This document shows, piece after piece, positions 33,188 to 42,790 of a stretch of 64,000 bases of DNA. Below the pieces are notes generated by a model that saw nothing but the letters and a program-made list of their open reading frames with translations, searched no databases and had not been told where the DNA came from. This stretch comes from Leifsonia sp. 1010 (GTDB lineage: Bacteria; Actinomycetota; Actinomycetes; Actinomycetales; Microbacteriaceae). Where the stretch lies: NCBI RefSeq assembly GCF_031455295.1, contig NZ_JAVDSL010000001.1, positions 1,054,001 to 1,118,000 on the forward strand, given 5' to 3'. Each line of letters begins with the position of its first letter. The stretch's first letter is position 1. A program made the position numbers and the translations under genes.

Positions 33188-34384
33188 GTGACCATCGCAC
33201 CGTCCGACAGCTCCGCCGGCCAGTCCGACGCAGGCCAGTCCGCCGCCGGCCAGAATGAGGCCGGCTGGACCCCGCCTCCCGGCTGGACCCCGCCTCCCGG
33301 CTGGTACGGCGACCCGTACGACGCGCGCTCGCTGCGCTGGTGGAGCGGGGCGGAGTGGACCGCGTACACGTACCCCGTCCAGATCCAGCCCGTCCAACCG
33401 GAGAAGAAGGCGAGGCCGCCGCGCAAGTGGATCGGCCGGTTCGGCGGGTGGATCTTCGCGGCCTCCAGCGTTTTCATCTGGCTCTGGATCTTCGGGTTCA
33501 GCCTCCTCTTCACCGCGATCGCGCCGCACGCGCACGACGACGGCCCGGCGGTGCTCTCCCCGTTCCTCCTGGTGACCGGGGCGGCGACCGTGGCCGCCGC
33601 CATCCTCTACACGATGGCCTACCGTCTGAAGCCTGCCGACGGACTGTCCGCCTCGCGGCTCGTCATCATCGCGGGGGTCGGCGGCCTGGCGGCGACACTC
33701 GTCGCCGCCCCCATCAACACGGCGATCAACCTGCTCGGCGGCGGGACGTCGTCGCACCCGAGCGGAGCGGCCCTCGTGCTCGCCGGCGTGGTGGAGGAGC
33801 TGGTCAAGGTGGCCGCGGCCATCCTTCTGGCCCTGCGGCTGCCGGTCAAGAACGCGCGGATCGGCCTGTTCGTCGGCGGCGCGGTCGGACTCGGGTTCAG
33901 CGTCATCGAGAACCTCAGCTATCTGCAGGAGGCGTTCGCCCGCGGGCAGGATTCCCCGCTGGGCTTCGGCGTCTTCGTGGGCACGGCGATCGGCAGGGAG
34001 CTCACGGGTCCGTTCCTGCACCCGGTGTTCACGGCTCTGCTCACCGCGGCCGTGTTCGGTGCGACGCGCAACGGCCGCTATCGGGTGACGCTCGGGGTCG
34101 TCCTGGCGTACCTCGGCGTCGCGGCGGCCCACGGGATGTTCAACGGAGCGGCCTGGCTGGCGCAGAACCTGCCGTGGCCGGCAGCGGCGCGTGGTGGCGC
34201 CATCCTGCTGTTCGACCTGGTGTTCGTGGTGGCCAGCGGTGTCACCTGGCTGCTGATCGCCCGGAGGATCCGGCGCAGGTCGGACGAAGAAGCCGCGCAG
34301 CAGGAGGCAGCCGCGCAGCAGGAGGCCGCCGACCAGCAGGCGGCGGATCAGCGCGCGGCGACGAACGCATCCTCTCCGGCGTAG
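33188..34384 (+). CDS. PrsW-family intramembrane metalloprotease with DUF2510 domain
   Basis: 398-aa membrane protease. Residues about 35-60 (PPGWYGDPYDARSLRWWSGAEWTAY) are a DUF2510 domain common at actinobacterial protein N-termini, preceded by a duplicated GWTPPP. The membrane part has about eight helices with the PrsW motifs EEL (VVEELVKVAAA), ENLSYL and a late HGMFNG histidine, forming the glutamate/histidine metal site. PrsW proteases cleave anti-sigma factors in Bacillus; the target here is unknown. The tail is Ala/Gln-rich (EEAAQQEAAAQQEAADQQ). Its 3' end overlaps the convergent epimerase gene by 37 bp. Confidence 0.87.
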   Translation: MTIAPSDSSAGQSDAGQSAAGQNEAGWTPPPGWTPPPGWYGDPYDARSLRWWSGAEWTAYTYPVQIQPVQPEKKARPPRKWIGRFGGWIFAASSVFIWLWIFGFSLLFTAIAPHAHDDGPAVLSPFLLVTGAATVAAAILYTMAYRLKPADGLSASRLVIIAGVGGLAATLVAAPINTAINLLGGGTSSHPSGAALVLAGVVEELVKVAAAILLALRLPVKNARIGLFVGGAVGLGFSVIENLSYLQEAFARGQDSPLGFGVFVGTAIGRELTGPFLHPVFTALLTAAVFGATRNGRYRVTLGVVLAYLGVAAAHGMFNGAAWLAQNLPWPAAARGGAILLFDLVFVVASGVTWLLIARRIRRRSDEEAAQQEAAAQQEAADQQAADQRAATNASSPA

Positions 34385-35406
34385 TCGAACCAGCGATCGG
34401 TGCGCGCCCGGTCGACGAGGTTCGGGAAGACCGCCTCCCACGTCTCCTCGCGGCGCTCGGCGGCGTGCACCTCGCGCACGGCCCAGTCGATCGTCGACGC
34501 CACGGCATCGGCGTACGTCACCGGCTGCCGGTAGCCGAGCTCGACGGTCGCCGCCGTCATGCTCAGCAGCAGCGGGTGCGCGACCGTCCACGGGGTGCTG
34601 CCGACCGCATCGATCGGGGGCCCGGGGAACGCGACGATCTCGACGTCGTGATCGAGCGCACGGAACACGATCCGCGCGATCTCGGCGACGCTGAGGTCGT
34701 CGCGGTCCACCGCGTTCAGCACCCGCTTGCCGGGCTGCGACGCGCACAGGGCCACCAGTTCCGCGATGTTCACGGTCGATGAGGTGCTGAACCGGTTGGT
34801 CCCGTTGTCGGAGAGCACGATGCGCCGCCGGCCGTCGAAGGCGCGCTTGATGAAGTACCACTCGCGGAGCGCGGGGCTGAACGGCCCCTGGATGGCGCCA
34901 GGGCGCAGGATGCTGACCGGCAGGTCGTCGACCGCGAGCAGCCGACGCTCCATCGCGGCTTTGAGCGGCGAGTACGTCCGTTTGTCGTTGTCGACGGTCG
35001 GGTCGCTCTCCCGCAGCGGGATGGGATAGCGCGGGAAGTCGTCCGGCCCGGTCACCACATCCAGGTACCCGCCGTCTGCTCCGACGTACACCGAGCCCGT
35101 CGAGATCACGACGAGCGACCCGACGTCTCCGGCCAACTGGGCGAGCTGGTCGGCGTGGCGCGGCTCGTAGGCGACGGTGTCGAGCACGAGGTCGTGGCCG
35201 CGCGCCCGGTCGAGCAGCGCGTCGGTGTCGTCGCGGTCCAGCCGGATGCTGGTCACGTCCAGGTCGGCGAGCTCAGTGTCTCCGGTGTGGCTGCCGCGGT
35301 GCGCAAGCAGCACCGACCACCCGTCGACCGCGAGGCGCCGGGCGACAGCGGAACCGATCTGGCCGGTGCCGCCGATGATCATGGCGGTGCGCGTCGTGTC
35401 GGTCAT
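34348..35406 (-). CDS. NAD-dependent epimerase/dehydratase family protein
   Basis: 352-aa extended short-chain dehydrogenase-like protein. TAMIIGGTGQIGSAVARRLA is the NAD(P) motif; VISTGSVYVGADGGY contains the serine region and the usual YxxxK appears as YSPLKAAME. Substrate unknown. Start ATG 35406 lies six nt behind TACGGT. The last 37 bp overlap the end of the convergent PrsW gene. Confidence 0.82.
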   Translation of the reverse strand: MTDTTRTAMIIGGTGQIGSAVARRLAVDGWSVLLAHRGSHTGDTELADLDVTSIRLDRDDTDALLDRARGHDLVLDTVAYEPRHADQLAQLAGDVGSLVVISTGSVYVGADGGYLDVVTGPDDFPRYPIPLRESDPTVDNDKRTYSPLKAAMERRLLAVDDLPVSILRPGAIQGPFSPALREWYFIKRAFDGRRRIVLSDNGTNRFSTSSTVNIAELVALCASQPGKRVLNAVDRDDLSVAEIARIVFRALDHDVEIVAFPGPPIDAVGSTPWTVAHPLLLSMTAATVELGYRQPVTYADAVASTIDWAVREVHAAERREETWEAVFPNLVDRARTDRWFDYAGEDAFVAAR

Positions 35407-35412
35407 GCGGTC

Positions 35413-35418
35413 ACCGTA
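35413..35418 (-). promoter_or_regulatory. -10 box TACGGT, leaderless promoter of the epimerase gene
   Basis: TACGGT ends six nt before ATG 35406. Confidence 0.45.
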
Positions 35419-35451
35419 CCCCGGGGAGCGGTCCCGGACGGAGTGGCGACG

Positions 35452-38052
35452 CTAGCGGATGAGCGTGCGCGCGAGCGCGACGTACTCGCGCGCATTCGCG
35501 TCCGGCAGGTACGCCTTGCCGATCGCGTTGCCGATCGCCGGGAGCGCGACCGGGTCCGGGTAGGCCATGTAGATGGTCTCGTAGGTCGGGTTGAACTTGC
35601 TCTTGAACGAGAACAGGGAGGCGAACCCGTAGGCCGGCTCGAGGGTGCGTGCGAGGAACGCGAGGAGCCGGTCCATCGTCGTCGGCTCGTCCGCATCGGT
35701 ATCGTCGACAGGCTTCGTGGCGAGCGGTGCGCCCGACAGGCTCAGCACCTCGATGCCCTCGTCGCGCATGTGCTGCGCGGCCGAGGCGATGATGAACTCC
35801 ATGATTCCGGACATCGAGCCGTCCGCGCGTCGCATGAAGTCGATCGTGTAGCCGACCACACGACCGTCCCGCCAGCTCGGCAGCCAGCTGGTGACGGCTT
35901 GGAGACCGCCCTCCGGGTCGAAGGCGAGGTACAGCCGGACATCCGGATCCTTGAGCTCGTCGACGCCGCCGAGCGTGAATCCCATCTCGGGCAGCTCCTT
36001 CTCAGAGACCCACTGCTCGCTGACGGCCGTGATCTGCGTCTGGATGAGCGGCGACAGGTCGTCCCAGGTCGTCCAGAGCGTCGAGATGCGCGCCTTGACG
36101 CCGCGGTTGTGCGCCTGCCGCACCTTCTGCCAGGGCTTGCCCACCAGGTCGAAGGTCTGCGGATGCATCAGCGTCTCCTCGCCGACGGACATCGTCGGCC
36201 AGCCGAGCGCGTCGAAGACCGGGAGGTACTCGCCGTGGATGCTGTAGAAGACCGGCGTCCAGCTGTTCGCGTCGCAGAACTGGACGAACTCGGCGATGGT
36301 CCGCTCCGCCCTCTCCGGCCGACACACCGGGTCGGAGAGGGTGATCGCGATCCCGTTGATGACCCGGTAGGCGATCGCGGACTCGCCGTCGGAGCTGAAC
36401 CAGTAGACGTTGCCCGGCCAGGTGCCCATGAAGCCGAGCGTCCCGCCGCCGCCCTGGCGCAGCAGCGACCGGAAGTGCTCCTCGTCGGCCACGGTGCGGC
36501 CGGTGAACGTCGCGCGGTACAGCTGCAGCGTGGCGAAGATGAACACGATCCAGAACATCGGACCGACCCAGTGGTAGAGCACGAGCACGATCGGTGACGT
36601 CGGCACGATCGGGGTGCCGAGCAGCGACAGGAAGCCCGCCGGGACGAAGCGACGCAGCGCCGAGGAGAACACGTCGGCGACGGTGGCGTCCGGCACGAAC
36701 TCGGTGAGGGAGGCGAGCCCGGCGATCAGGTAGGCCAGGGCGAGCAGCGCGAAGGTGCAGAAGACGATGATCGCGAAGCGGACGGCGGCCTCGCGGGGCG
36801 ACCGGATCTGAAACTGCCGGCGGGTGGCGATCAGCAGCGCGATCGACGCGATCGGAACGATCAGGGCGGCCAGCAGCCACAGCAGCACCTCGAGGGCGGG
36901 GGCGAGAGCCTCGATGCTCTGCACATCCAGGTCGATGTCGCCGCCGAGCGCGGTGAACGGCAGCAGCAGCATCGCCGCGTTGACCGCGATGCCGAGGATC
37001 AGGGCGAACCGGCGGCCGCGGCGCAGGCCGATGGCGGTGAGGAGCAGCAGGGCCAGCGGAAGGATCGAGAGGAGCAGCGGTCCGGGTCCCTGCACCGACA
37101 CCATGAGCAGCTGACTGCGGCAGTTGCTCGTGTACGAGACGTCGCAGCGCGCCATGACGGCGGCGACATCCACCTCGGGGCGCTCGAACAGCGCGGCGAC
37201 GAACGAGAGCGGACCGAACCCGCCGGGAGGGAGGAGGGCGAGCAGCGGGCCGAACGCCGTGATGGCGATGACGGCGGCGACCAGGGTGCGCGTCTCCGCG
37301 TGCGAGCTGCGGTGCAGTCGACGGAGGCCGCCGCGGCGGAGCACAACGCCCAGGCCGAGACCGAGAAGAGCTGCGATGAGCCGGTAGACGTTGTTCTGGT
37401 CGCCGTTGTAGAGCACGAAGACGAGCACGACCGCGAAGGTGAGCAGCCGGATGCGCCTGCGCCACAGCGCGCTGGCGAACGCGCTCGCCGTGATCAGCGT
37501 CCCGACGATGCCGACCGTCGGGTCGAGCGTGAAGTCGAACTCGGTGGCGGTCGCCCACAGCTCGCCGACATTCGCGGCGCCCCACTGCAGCAGCACACCG
37601 AGCGCGATGCCGAGCACCCCGGTCACCAGGAAGGCGAGGACGGTGCGGGCCGTGCCGATCAGTCGTTCCGCCGCGGCCATCACCGTGAGGGCGAGCACGA
37701 CCGCGATGATCGTCTGCGCGAGGTCCTCCGGCACGAAGAGCGCTGTGAACGGGGTCCACCAGAAGCCGGCCCGGATGGTCGTGGTGACGCCGGCCGCCCA
37801 GACGAGCGCGTCACCGCCGACGGTCGCGGCGCTCCACAGCGTCCCCGTGACGATGGATGTGGCGAGCGCCACCACCGCCAGCGCGATGCTGGCCGGTGCG
37901 ATGCGCCCGTAGCGGGTCAGCATCCGCTCGAAGCCGTCGCCGCGCTGCTCGGAGGACTCGTGCGCCGTCCCCTCGGACGTGGCGGCGCTCGGGTCGGACG
38001 TGGCGGCGCTCGGGGGCGTCGACGTCGTCCGGTCGGTGTCTGCGTCGCTCAT
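35452..38052 (-). CDS. MprF-like phosphatidylglycerol lysyltransferase/flippase (DUF2156)
   Basis: 866-aa membrane protein. After a Ser/Thr/Ala-rich cytoplasmic N-terminus (about 45 residues) come about 12-14 hydrophobic segments (about 60-540). The C-terminal DUF2156 acyltransferase domain (about 550-860) has GGGGTLGFMGTWPGNVYWFSS, IAITLSDPVC and LSLSGAPLATKP. This is the layout of MprF, which aminoacylates phosphatidylglycerol with lysine (or alanine) and flips it, lowering surface charge and resistance to cationic peptides. No LysRS domain is fused, unlike mycobacterial LysX. ATG 38052 has GGAGG upstream. Confidence 0.83.
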   Translation of the reverse strand: MSDADTDRTTSTPPSAATSDPSAATSEGTAHESSEQRGDGFERMLTRYGRIAPASIALAVVALATSIVTGTLWSAATVGGDALVWAAGVTTTIRAGFWWTPFTALFVPEDLAQTIIAVVLALTVMAAAERLIGTARTVLAFLVTGVLGIALGVLLQWGAANVGELWATATEFDFTLDPTVGIVGTLITASAFASALWRRRIRLLTFAVVLVFVLYNGDQNNVYRLIAALLGLGLGVVLRRGGLRRLHRSSHAETRTLVAAVIAITAFGPLLALLPPGGFGPLSFVAALFERPEVDVAAVMARCDVSYTSNCRSQLLMVSVQGPGPLLLSILPLALLLLTAIGLRRGRRFALILGIAVNAAMLLLPFTALGGDIDLDVQSIEALAPALEVLLWLLAALIVPIASIALLIATRRQFQIRSPREAAVRFAIIVFCTFALLALAYLIAGLASLTEFVPDATVADVFSSALRRFVPAGFLSLLGTPIVPTSPIVLVLYHWVGPMFWIVFIFATLQLYRATFTGRTVADEEHFRSLLRQGGGGTLGFMGTWPGNVYWFSSDGESAIAYRVINGIAITLSDPVCRPERAERTIAEFVQFCDANSWTPVFYSIHGEYLPVFDALGWPTMSVGEETLMHPQTFDLVGKPWQKVRQAHNRGVKARISTLWTTWDDLSPLIQTQITAVSEQWVSEKELPEMGFTLGGVDELKDPDVRLYLAFDPEGGLQAVTSWLPSWRDGRVVGYTIDFMRRADGSMSGIMEFIIASAAQHMRDEGIEVLSLSGAPLATKPVDDTDADEPTTMDRLLAFLARTLEPAYGFASLFSFKSKFNPTYETIYMAYPDPVALPAIGNAIGKAYLPDANAREYVALARTLIR

Positions 38053-38116
38053 TCGGGCCTCCGTCACACTGGGCTCGGTCCGAGGACAGGCTAGAGGATG
38101 TCGGAGCCCGCGCGGG

Positions 38117-39505
38117 TCAGATCTCGCGGAGTCGTTCGGCCAGGTAGCGGTCGAGTCCCTCGAGCGGGATGCGCTCCTGCTGCATCGTGTCGCGGTCACG
38201 GACGGTCACGGCGTCGTCCTCGAGCGAGTCGAAGTCGACCGTCACCGCGAGCGGGGTTCCGATCTCGTCCTGCCGACGGTACCGGCGTCCGATCGCGCCC
38301 GAGTCGTCGAAGTCGACGTTGCGGCGCTTGCGGAGCCGGTCTGCGAGACCGCGGGCGAGCGGGGACAAGGCCTCGTTGCGCGAGAGCGGCAGAACGGCGA
38401 CCTTGACCGGCGCGAGGCGCGGGTCGAGGCGCAGCACCGTGCGCTTGTCGGTGCCGCCCTTGGCGTTCGGCACCTGCTCCTCGTCGTACGCGTCGACGAG
38501 GAACGCCATGAGCGCGCGCGTCAGACCGAACGACGGCTCGATCACGAAGGGCACGTAGCGCTCGTTCTTGTTCTGGTCGAAGTAGCTCAGGTCTTTGCCC
38601 GAGTGCTCGATGTGCGTCTTCAGGTCGAAGTCGGTGCGGTTGGCGACGCCCATGAGCTCGCCCCACTCGCTGCCGACGAACTCGAACCGGTACTCGATGT
38701 CGATGGTCCGCTTCGAGTAGTGCGCCAGCGACTCCTTGGGGTGCTCGAACCGGCGGATGTTGTCCGGCTTGATGCCCAGATCGGTGAACCACTCCCAGGC
38801 GAGGTCGATCCAGGTCTCGAACCACTCCTCGTCCGTGCCCGGTTCGACGAAGTACTCGATCTCCATCTGCTCGAACTCGCGGGTGCGGAAGATGAAGTTG
38901 CCCGGCGTGATCTCGTTGCGGAACGCCTTGCCGATCTGGCCGATGCCGAACGGCGGCTTCTTGCGCGAGGTCTGCAGCACCGAGGCGAAGTCGGTGAAGA
39001 TGCCCTGCGCCGTCTCCGGGCGCATGTAGTGCAGGCCGGACTCGTCGTCGACGACGCCGAGGTAGGTCTTCATGAGGCCCGAGAACTGCCGGATCGGCGT
39101 CCACTGGCCGACCTTGTCCGGGTGATCCGGGTCCGGGATGTCGTCGAGGCCGTTCGCCGGCGGGTGGCCGTGCTCGGCCTCGTACGCCTCGAACAGGTGG
39201 TCGGCACGGTAGCGCTTGTGGGTGATGAGCGACTCGGTCAGCGGGTCGCTGAACACCTGAACGTGACCGGACGCCTCCCACACGGCGGTCGGCAGGATGA
39301 TGGCCGAGTCGAGGCCCACCATGTCGCCGCGGCCGCGCACGAAGGAGTTCCACCACTCGCGCTTGATGTTCTCCTTCAGCTCCACGCCGAGGGGACCGTA
39401 GTCCCACGCCGACCGGGTTCCGCCGTAGATCTCTCCGGAGGGGAAGACGAATCCACGGTGCTGAGCCAGCGTGATGACGGAATCCAGTCTCGACGGTGCG
39501 GCCAT
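38117..39505 (-). CDS. glyS: Glycine--tRNA ligase (class II, alpha2 type)
   Basis: 462-aa synthetase that charges tRNA-Gly. [24 protein letters not shown] is the N-terminal motif, [25 protein letters not shown] class II motif 2, and [11 protein letters not shown] plus the C-terminal anticodon-binding domain follow. Length matches bacterial eukaryote-like GlyRS (about 460). ATG 39505 is chosen (GGGAGC upstream) because it gives the family N-terminus [14 protein letters not shown]; the longer frame to 39547 adds unrelated residues. Confidence 0.95.
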   Translation of the reverse strand: MAAPSRLDSVITLAQHRGFVFPSGEIYGGTRSAWDYGPLGVELKENIKREWWNSFVRGRGDMVGLDSAIILPTAVWEASGHVQVFSDPLTESLITHKRYRADHLFEAYEAEHGHPPANGLDDIPDPDHPDKVGQWTPIRQFSGLMKTYLGVVDDESGLHYMRPETAQGIFTDFASVLQTSRKKPPFGIGQIGKAFRNEITPGNFIFRTREFEQMEIEYFVEPGTDEEWFETWIDLAWEWFTDLGIKPDNIRRFEHPKESLAHYSKRTIDIEYRFEFVGSEWGELMGVANRTDFDLKTHIEHSGKDLSYFDQNKNERYVPFVIEPSFGLTRALMAFLVDAYDEEQVPNAKGGTDKRTVLRLDPRLAPVKVAVLPLSRNEALSPLARGLADRLRKRRNVDFDDSGAIGRRYRRQDEIGTPLAVTVDFDSLEDDAVTVRDRDTMQQERIPLEGLDRYLAERLREI

Positions 39506-39568
39506 GGTGCTCCCTGTGCGGTGCGGGTGTGTGGGGGACCCGTCCATCCTACTGAGGAAGCCGCACCG

Positions 39569-40198
39569 TCACCGCGCCGAGCGGAACTCCTGCTCGAGGA
39601 TCGCGTAGACGGCGGTGTCGGACCACTCGCCCTTGAAGATCTCGGTCTCGCGCAGGAGGGCCTCCTGGCGCATCCCGAGACGCTCGCACAGGCGGGCGGA
39701 TGCGTCGTTGCGGGCGTCGAGCTGGGCGAAGACGCGGTGGGCGCCGAGGGTGTCGAAGCAGAGCTCGAGCACCCGCTGGGCCGCCTCGGTCGCGTAGCCG
39801 GCGCCGTGGACGGCGGGGTGGAAGACCCAGCCCATCTCGAACTTGCCCCAGGTCGCGTTCTTCAGGAAGAGGCTGATGTCGCCGATCACGCGGCCACGGC
39901 CGCCCTCAGCGTCGGCCAGCTCGACGGCGAAGACGATGCCGTCGCCGTTCTCGGCCAGGCGGTTCATGGCGATCCGCTTGCGCAGGTGCTCCGCCGACTC
40001 GTCGTGGTCGTGCACCTCCCAGTAGAGGTAGCGGACGACGTCCTTCAGCTTCTGGTAGGCGTGCACGTCCTCCAGGTCGCCCGTGTTCAGCGGGCGGAGC
40101 AGCAGGCGTTCGGTGCGCAGCTGCTCGGCGGCGTAGGGCAGGCCGGTCGCGCCGTGCGGCGGGATGACGGCGGTCGTGGTGGCTTCTTCGTCGCTCAC
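39569..40198 (-). CDS. GNAT N-acetyltransferase
   Basis: 209-aa acetyltransferase of the RimJ/RimL type: LRTERLLLRPLNTGDLEDVHAY at the start of the domain, GRVIGDISLFLKN, then GWVFHPAVHGAGYATEAAQRVLELCF, which forms the acetyl-CoA-binding loop, and ASARLCERLGMRQEALLRE at the end. It acetylates an amine of an unknown substrate. GTG 40198 has an ideal GAGGAG ribosome site 6 nt upstream. It lies between hemA and glyS. Confidence 0.88.
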   Translation of the reverse strand: MSDEEATTTAVIPPHGATGLPYAAEQLRTERLLLRPLNTGDLEDVHAYQKLKDVVRYLYWEVHDHDESAEHLRKRIAMNRLAENGDGIVFAVELADAEGGRGRVIGDISLFLKNATWGKFEMGWVFHPAVHGAGYATEAAQRVLELCFDTLGAHRVFAQLDARNDASARLCERLGMRQEALLRETEIFKGEWSDTAVYAILEQEFRSAR

Positions 40199-40238
40199 GG
40201 TCGCTCCTCGTGCTGTGTGGTGCGGGATGGTGCGTGGT

Positions 40239-41543
40239 TCAGGATGCCGCTGACTCGTCCTCGACGGCGGTGAGGCGCGGGCGGGCGCGCTCGGCGTCCA
40301 CATCCACGCCGAAGACGGCGGCGGCGCCGTCGATGAAGGACTGGGCGTCGCCCTGCCGGGCGAGCTCGCGCGCGCGGACCGACGGGGTGTGGAGCAGGAC
40401 TCCGGCCAGGTGGCGCAGAGCCGCCTCGGTCTGCTCGCTGCCGTCCCCGCGGCTCCTGGCGCGCTCGATCTCGGCGTCCAGGACGTCGAAGACGTGCTTG
40501 CGCAAGGCGACGAGGGCCGGAGTGACCTCCTGCTCGGCGGTCTGCGCCCGGTATTCGGCGGCGGCCGCGTCCACGATGCTGCGGGCGTCATCCGCGGCCT
40601 GCAGCTCGGTCAGCGGCGCGTGGATGCTGATGGTCTCGAGGTCGAGCAGCTCGACGCCCAGCAGCTCGGCGACCGCCGGGTCGACGTTGCGGGGGAGCCC
40701 GAGGTCGATCACCAGGCGGCGCTCGACCGCGCCCGGCAGGGCGACGGCCTGGGCGAGGAGCGGCCGGGTCAGGACGTAGTCGGTGACGGCCGAGCAGGTG
40801 ACGACGAGGTCGCTCTCCGCCAGCGCGTCGACGAGCCCGTCGGCGGCGACGGGCGCGATGTCGTGCGAGAGGGCGAACTTCGCCGCGCGACCCGACGGCG
40901 AGTACACCCGCACGTCGGTCACGCCGCGGTCACGGAGGGCGGCGAGGCTGGCGCCCGCGTACTTGCCGGTGCCGACGAGCAGCACGCGGGTCTGCGCCCA
41001 GTCGCTGACCCGGCTCTCGGCGAGGTCGAGGGCGAGGCGGACGAGGGAGCGGCCGGCCGTCATGATGCCGGTGCGGTTCTTCACGCCGCGGGAGGTGCGC
41101 GATGCGACCTGGAACAGGCGCTCCAGCTCGCTCGTCACCGATCCGTCGCGGCGGGCCGACTCCAGTGCGCGTCGCACCTGGCCGGCGATCTCGCCCTCTC
41201 CGACGACGACCGATTCGAGGCCGCTGGTCACGGCGAACAGGTGCTCGGCGACAGCGTGGTCGCTGTAGACGGCGCTGGCGCCGCGAAGCCGGTCGGGGTT
41301 GATGCCCGCCGCGCTGCTCACCGCATCCAGCACCGCCTCGGTGGACACGGCACGGGCGGCAGGGAGCGGCTCGTCGATGTCGAGGTAGGCCTCGAAGCGG
41401 TTGCAGGTCGCCAGGACGACCGAGCCCGAGACGATGTCGCTGTGCTCCGAGAGTGCGGCGGTGATGGCCGGAGCGTGACGCTCGAGCCGTTCCAGGAGGT
41501 CGAAGTCCGCCGTCCGGTGACTCGACGAGAAGCACAGAAGCAC
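40239..41543 (-). CDS. hemA: Glutamyl-tRNA reductase
   Basis: 434-aa NADPH enzyme that reduces glutamyl-tRNA to glutamate-1-semialdehyde, the first committed step of C5 heme synthesis. N-terminal catalytic Cys in [14 protein letters not shown], substrate-binding [28 protein letters not shown], Rossmann motif [21 protein letters not shown], and C-terminal dimerisation helices. GTG 41543 is supported by a TAGGCT box 7 nt upstream (leaderless). It is divergent from hemE-hemL, which together complete the pathway. Note TCNRFE where most have TCNRTE. Confidence 0.94.
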   Translation of the reverse strand: MLLCFSSSHRTADFDLLERLERHAPAITAALSEHSDIVSGSVVLATCNRFEAYLDIDEPLPAARAVSTEAVLDAVSSAAGINPDRLRGASAVYSDHAVAEHLFAVTSGLESVVVGEGEIAGQVRRALESARRDGSVTSELERLFQVASRTSRGVKNRTGIMTAGRSLVRLALDLAESRVSDWAQTRVLLVGTGKYAGASLAALRDRGVTDVRVYSPSGRAAKFALSHDIAPVAADGLVDALAESDLVVTCSAVTDYVLTRPLLAQAVALPGAVERRLVIDLGLPRNVDPAVAELLGVELLDLETISIHAPLTELQAADDARSIVDAAAAEYRAQTAEQEVTPALVALRKHVFDVLDAEIERARSRGDGSEQTEAALRHLAGVLLHTPSVRARELARQGDAQSFIDGAAAVFGVDVDAERARPRLTAVEDESAAS

Positions 41544-41550
41544 GGAGGAA

Positions 41551-41556
41551 AGCCTA
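41551..41556 (-). promoter_or_regulatory. -10 box TAGGCT, leaderless promoter of hemA
   Basis: TAGGCT ends seven nt before the hemA GTG start. It lies about 75 bp from the -10 box of the divergent hemE promoter. Confidence 0.5.
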
Positions 41557-41629
41557 CGCTCGCGTCGGAGCAACCTCGAATCGGGGCCCAGGTTCCCTTC
41601 AGCCGGGCGTTCTCGCGGCAGAGCCCTGG

Positions 41630-41635
41630 CACAAT
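41630..41635 (+). promoter_or_regulatory. -10 box CACAAT, leaderless promoter of the hemE operon
   Basis: CACAAT preceded by TGG (extended -10) ends six nt before GTG 41642. It drives the rightward heme operon. Confidence 0.45.
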
Positions 41636-41641
41636 CGTGTA

Positions 41642-42790
41642 GTGACCACCCTCGCCTCCGAGCATCCCCTCTCCTCCGGCCTCACCGCCTCCAGCTCCCT
41701 CGTCCGGGCGTACCAGGGCAAACGCCAGGAGGTGACACCGGTATGGTTCATGCGACAGGCGGGGCGCTCCCTGCCCGAGTACCGCGAGCTGCGGGACGGG
41801 ACGCGCATGCTCGACGCCTGCCTCGACCCGGCGATGGCGAGCGAGATCACCCTGCAGCCCGTCCGGCGCCACGGTGTCGACGCGGGCATCTTCTTCAGCG
41901 ACATCGTCGTCCCGCTGAAGCTCGCAGGAGTGGATGTGGAGATCGTTCCGGGCAAGGGGCCGGTCTTCGCGCAGGCCGTTCGCACGGCGGCGGACGTCGA
42001 GCGCCTGACCGCGATCGACCCGGCGTCGCTCGACGAGAGTGTCTTCGCGCCCATCCAGGAGGCCGTCCGCCTCACGGTGGCCGAGCTCGGCAGCACGCCG
42101 CTGATCGGCTTCGCCGGCGCTCCGTTCACCCTGGCTGCGTACCTCGTCGAGGGCGGTCCGTCGAAAGACCACATCCGCGCCCGGACCCTCATGCACGCCG
42201 ATCCGGAAGCATGGGCTCGCCTGATGGAGTGGACCGCAGACGTCTCCGGTGCGTTCCTCCGGGCCCAGGTGCTCGCCGGCGCGAGCGCCGCCCAACTCTT
42301 CGACTCCTGGGCCGGTTCGCTGTCGCTCCACGACTATGTGACGCACGTGGCTCCCGCTTCGGCGCGCGCGCTGTCGCACGTCCGCGACCTGGCGTACGAG
42401 CTTCCCCGCACCGCGGCAGCCGGCGACGCCGAGCCCGCGCTCGACGACGTCGTGCGCAACGTCCCGCTCGTGCACTTCGGTGTCGGAACCGGCGAACTGC
42501 TCAAGGCGATGCACGAGGCGGGGGCGGATGCGGTGGGTGTCGACTACCGCATCCCGCTCGACGAGGCCAGCCGCCGTCTCGGGCACGTCGTGCCGGTGCA
42601 GGGGAACGTCGACCCGGCGATGCTGGACGCGCCGTGGCCGGTGCTCGAAGCCCACGTCCGCGATGTGCTCGACCGCGGCCGCGAGGCGCCCGCGCATATC
42701 CTCAACCTGGGTCACGGCGTCCCGCCGGAGACCGACCCCACTGTTCTGACGCGCGTCGTCGAGCTGGTGCACGGGTGGCGACCGGAGTGA
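41642..42790 (+). CDS. hemE: Uroporphyrinogen decarboxylase
   Basis: 382-aa cytoplasmic enzyme that converts uroporphyrinogen III to coproporphyrinogen III. Signature [19 protein letters not shown] near the N-terminus, [41 protein letters not shown] and the C-terminal [10 protein letters not shown] are all conserved. It is first in the rightward heme operon; the next gene, hemY, overlaps by GTGA. Start GTG behind CACAAT. Confidence 0.96.
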   Translation: MTTLASEHPLSSGLTASSSLVRAYQGKRQEVTPVWFMRQAGRSLPEYRELRDGTRMLDACLDPAMASEITLQPVRRHGVDAGIFFSDIVVPLKLAGVDVEIVPGKGPVFAQAVRTAADVERLTAIDPASLDESVFAPIQEAVRLTVAELGSTPLIGFAGAPFTLAAYLVEGGPSKDHIRARTLMHADPEAWARLMEWTADVSGAFLRAQVLAGASAAQLFDSWAGSLSLHDYVTHVAPASARALSHVRDLAYELPRTAAAGDAEPALDDVVRNVPLVHFGVGTGELLKAMHEAGADAVGVDYRIPLDEASRRLGHVVPVQGNVDPAMLDAPWPVLEAHVRDVLDRGREAPAHILNLGHGVPPETDPTVLTRVVELVHGWRPE

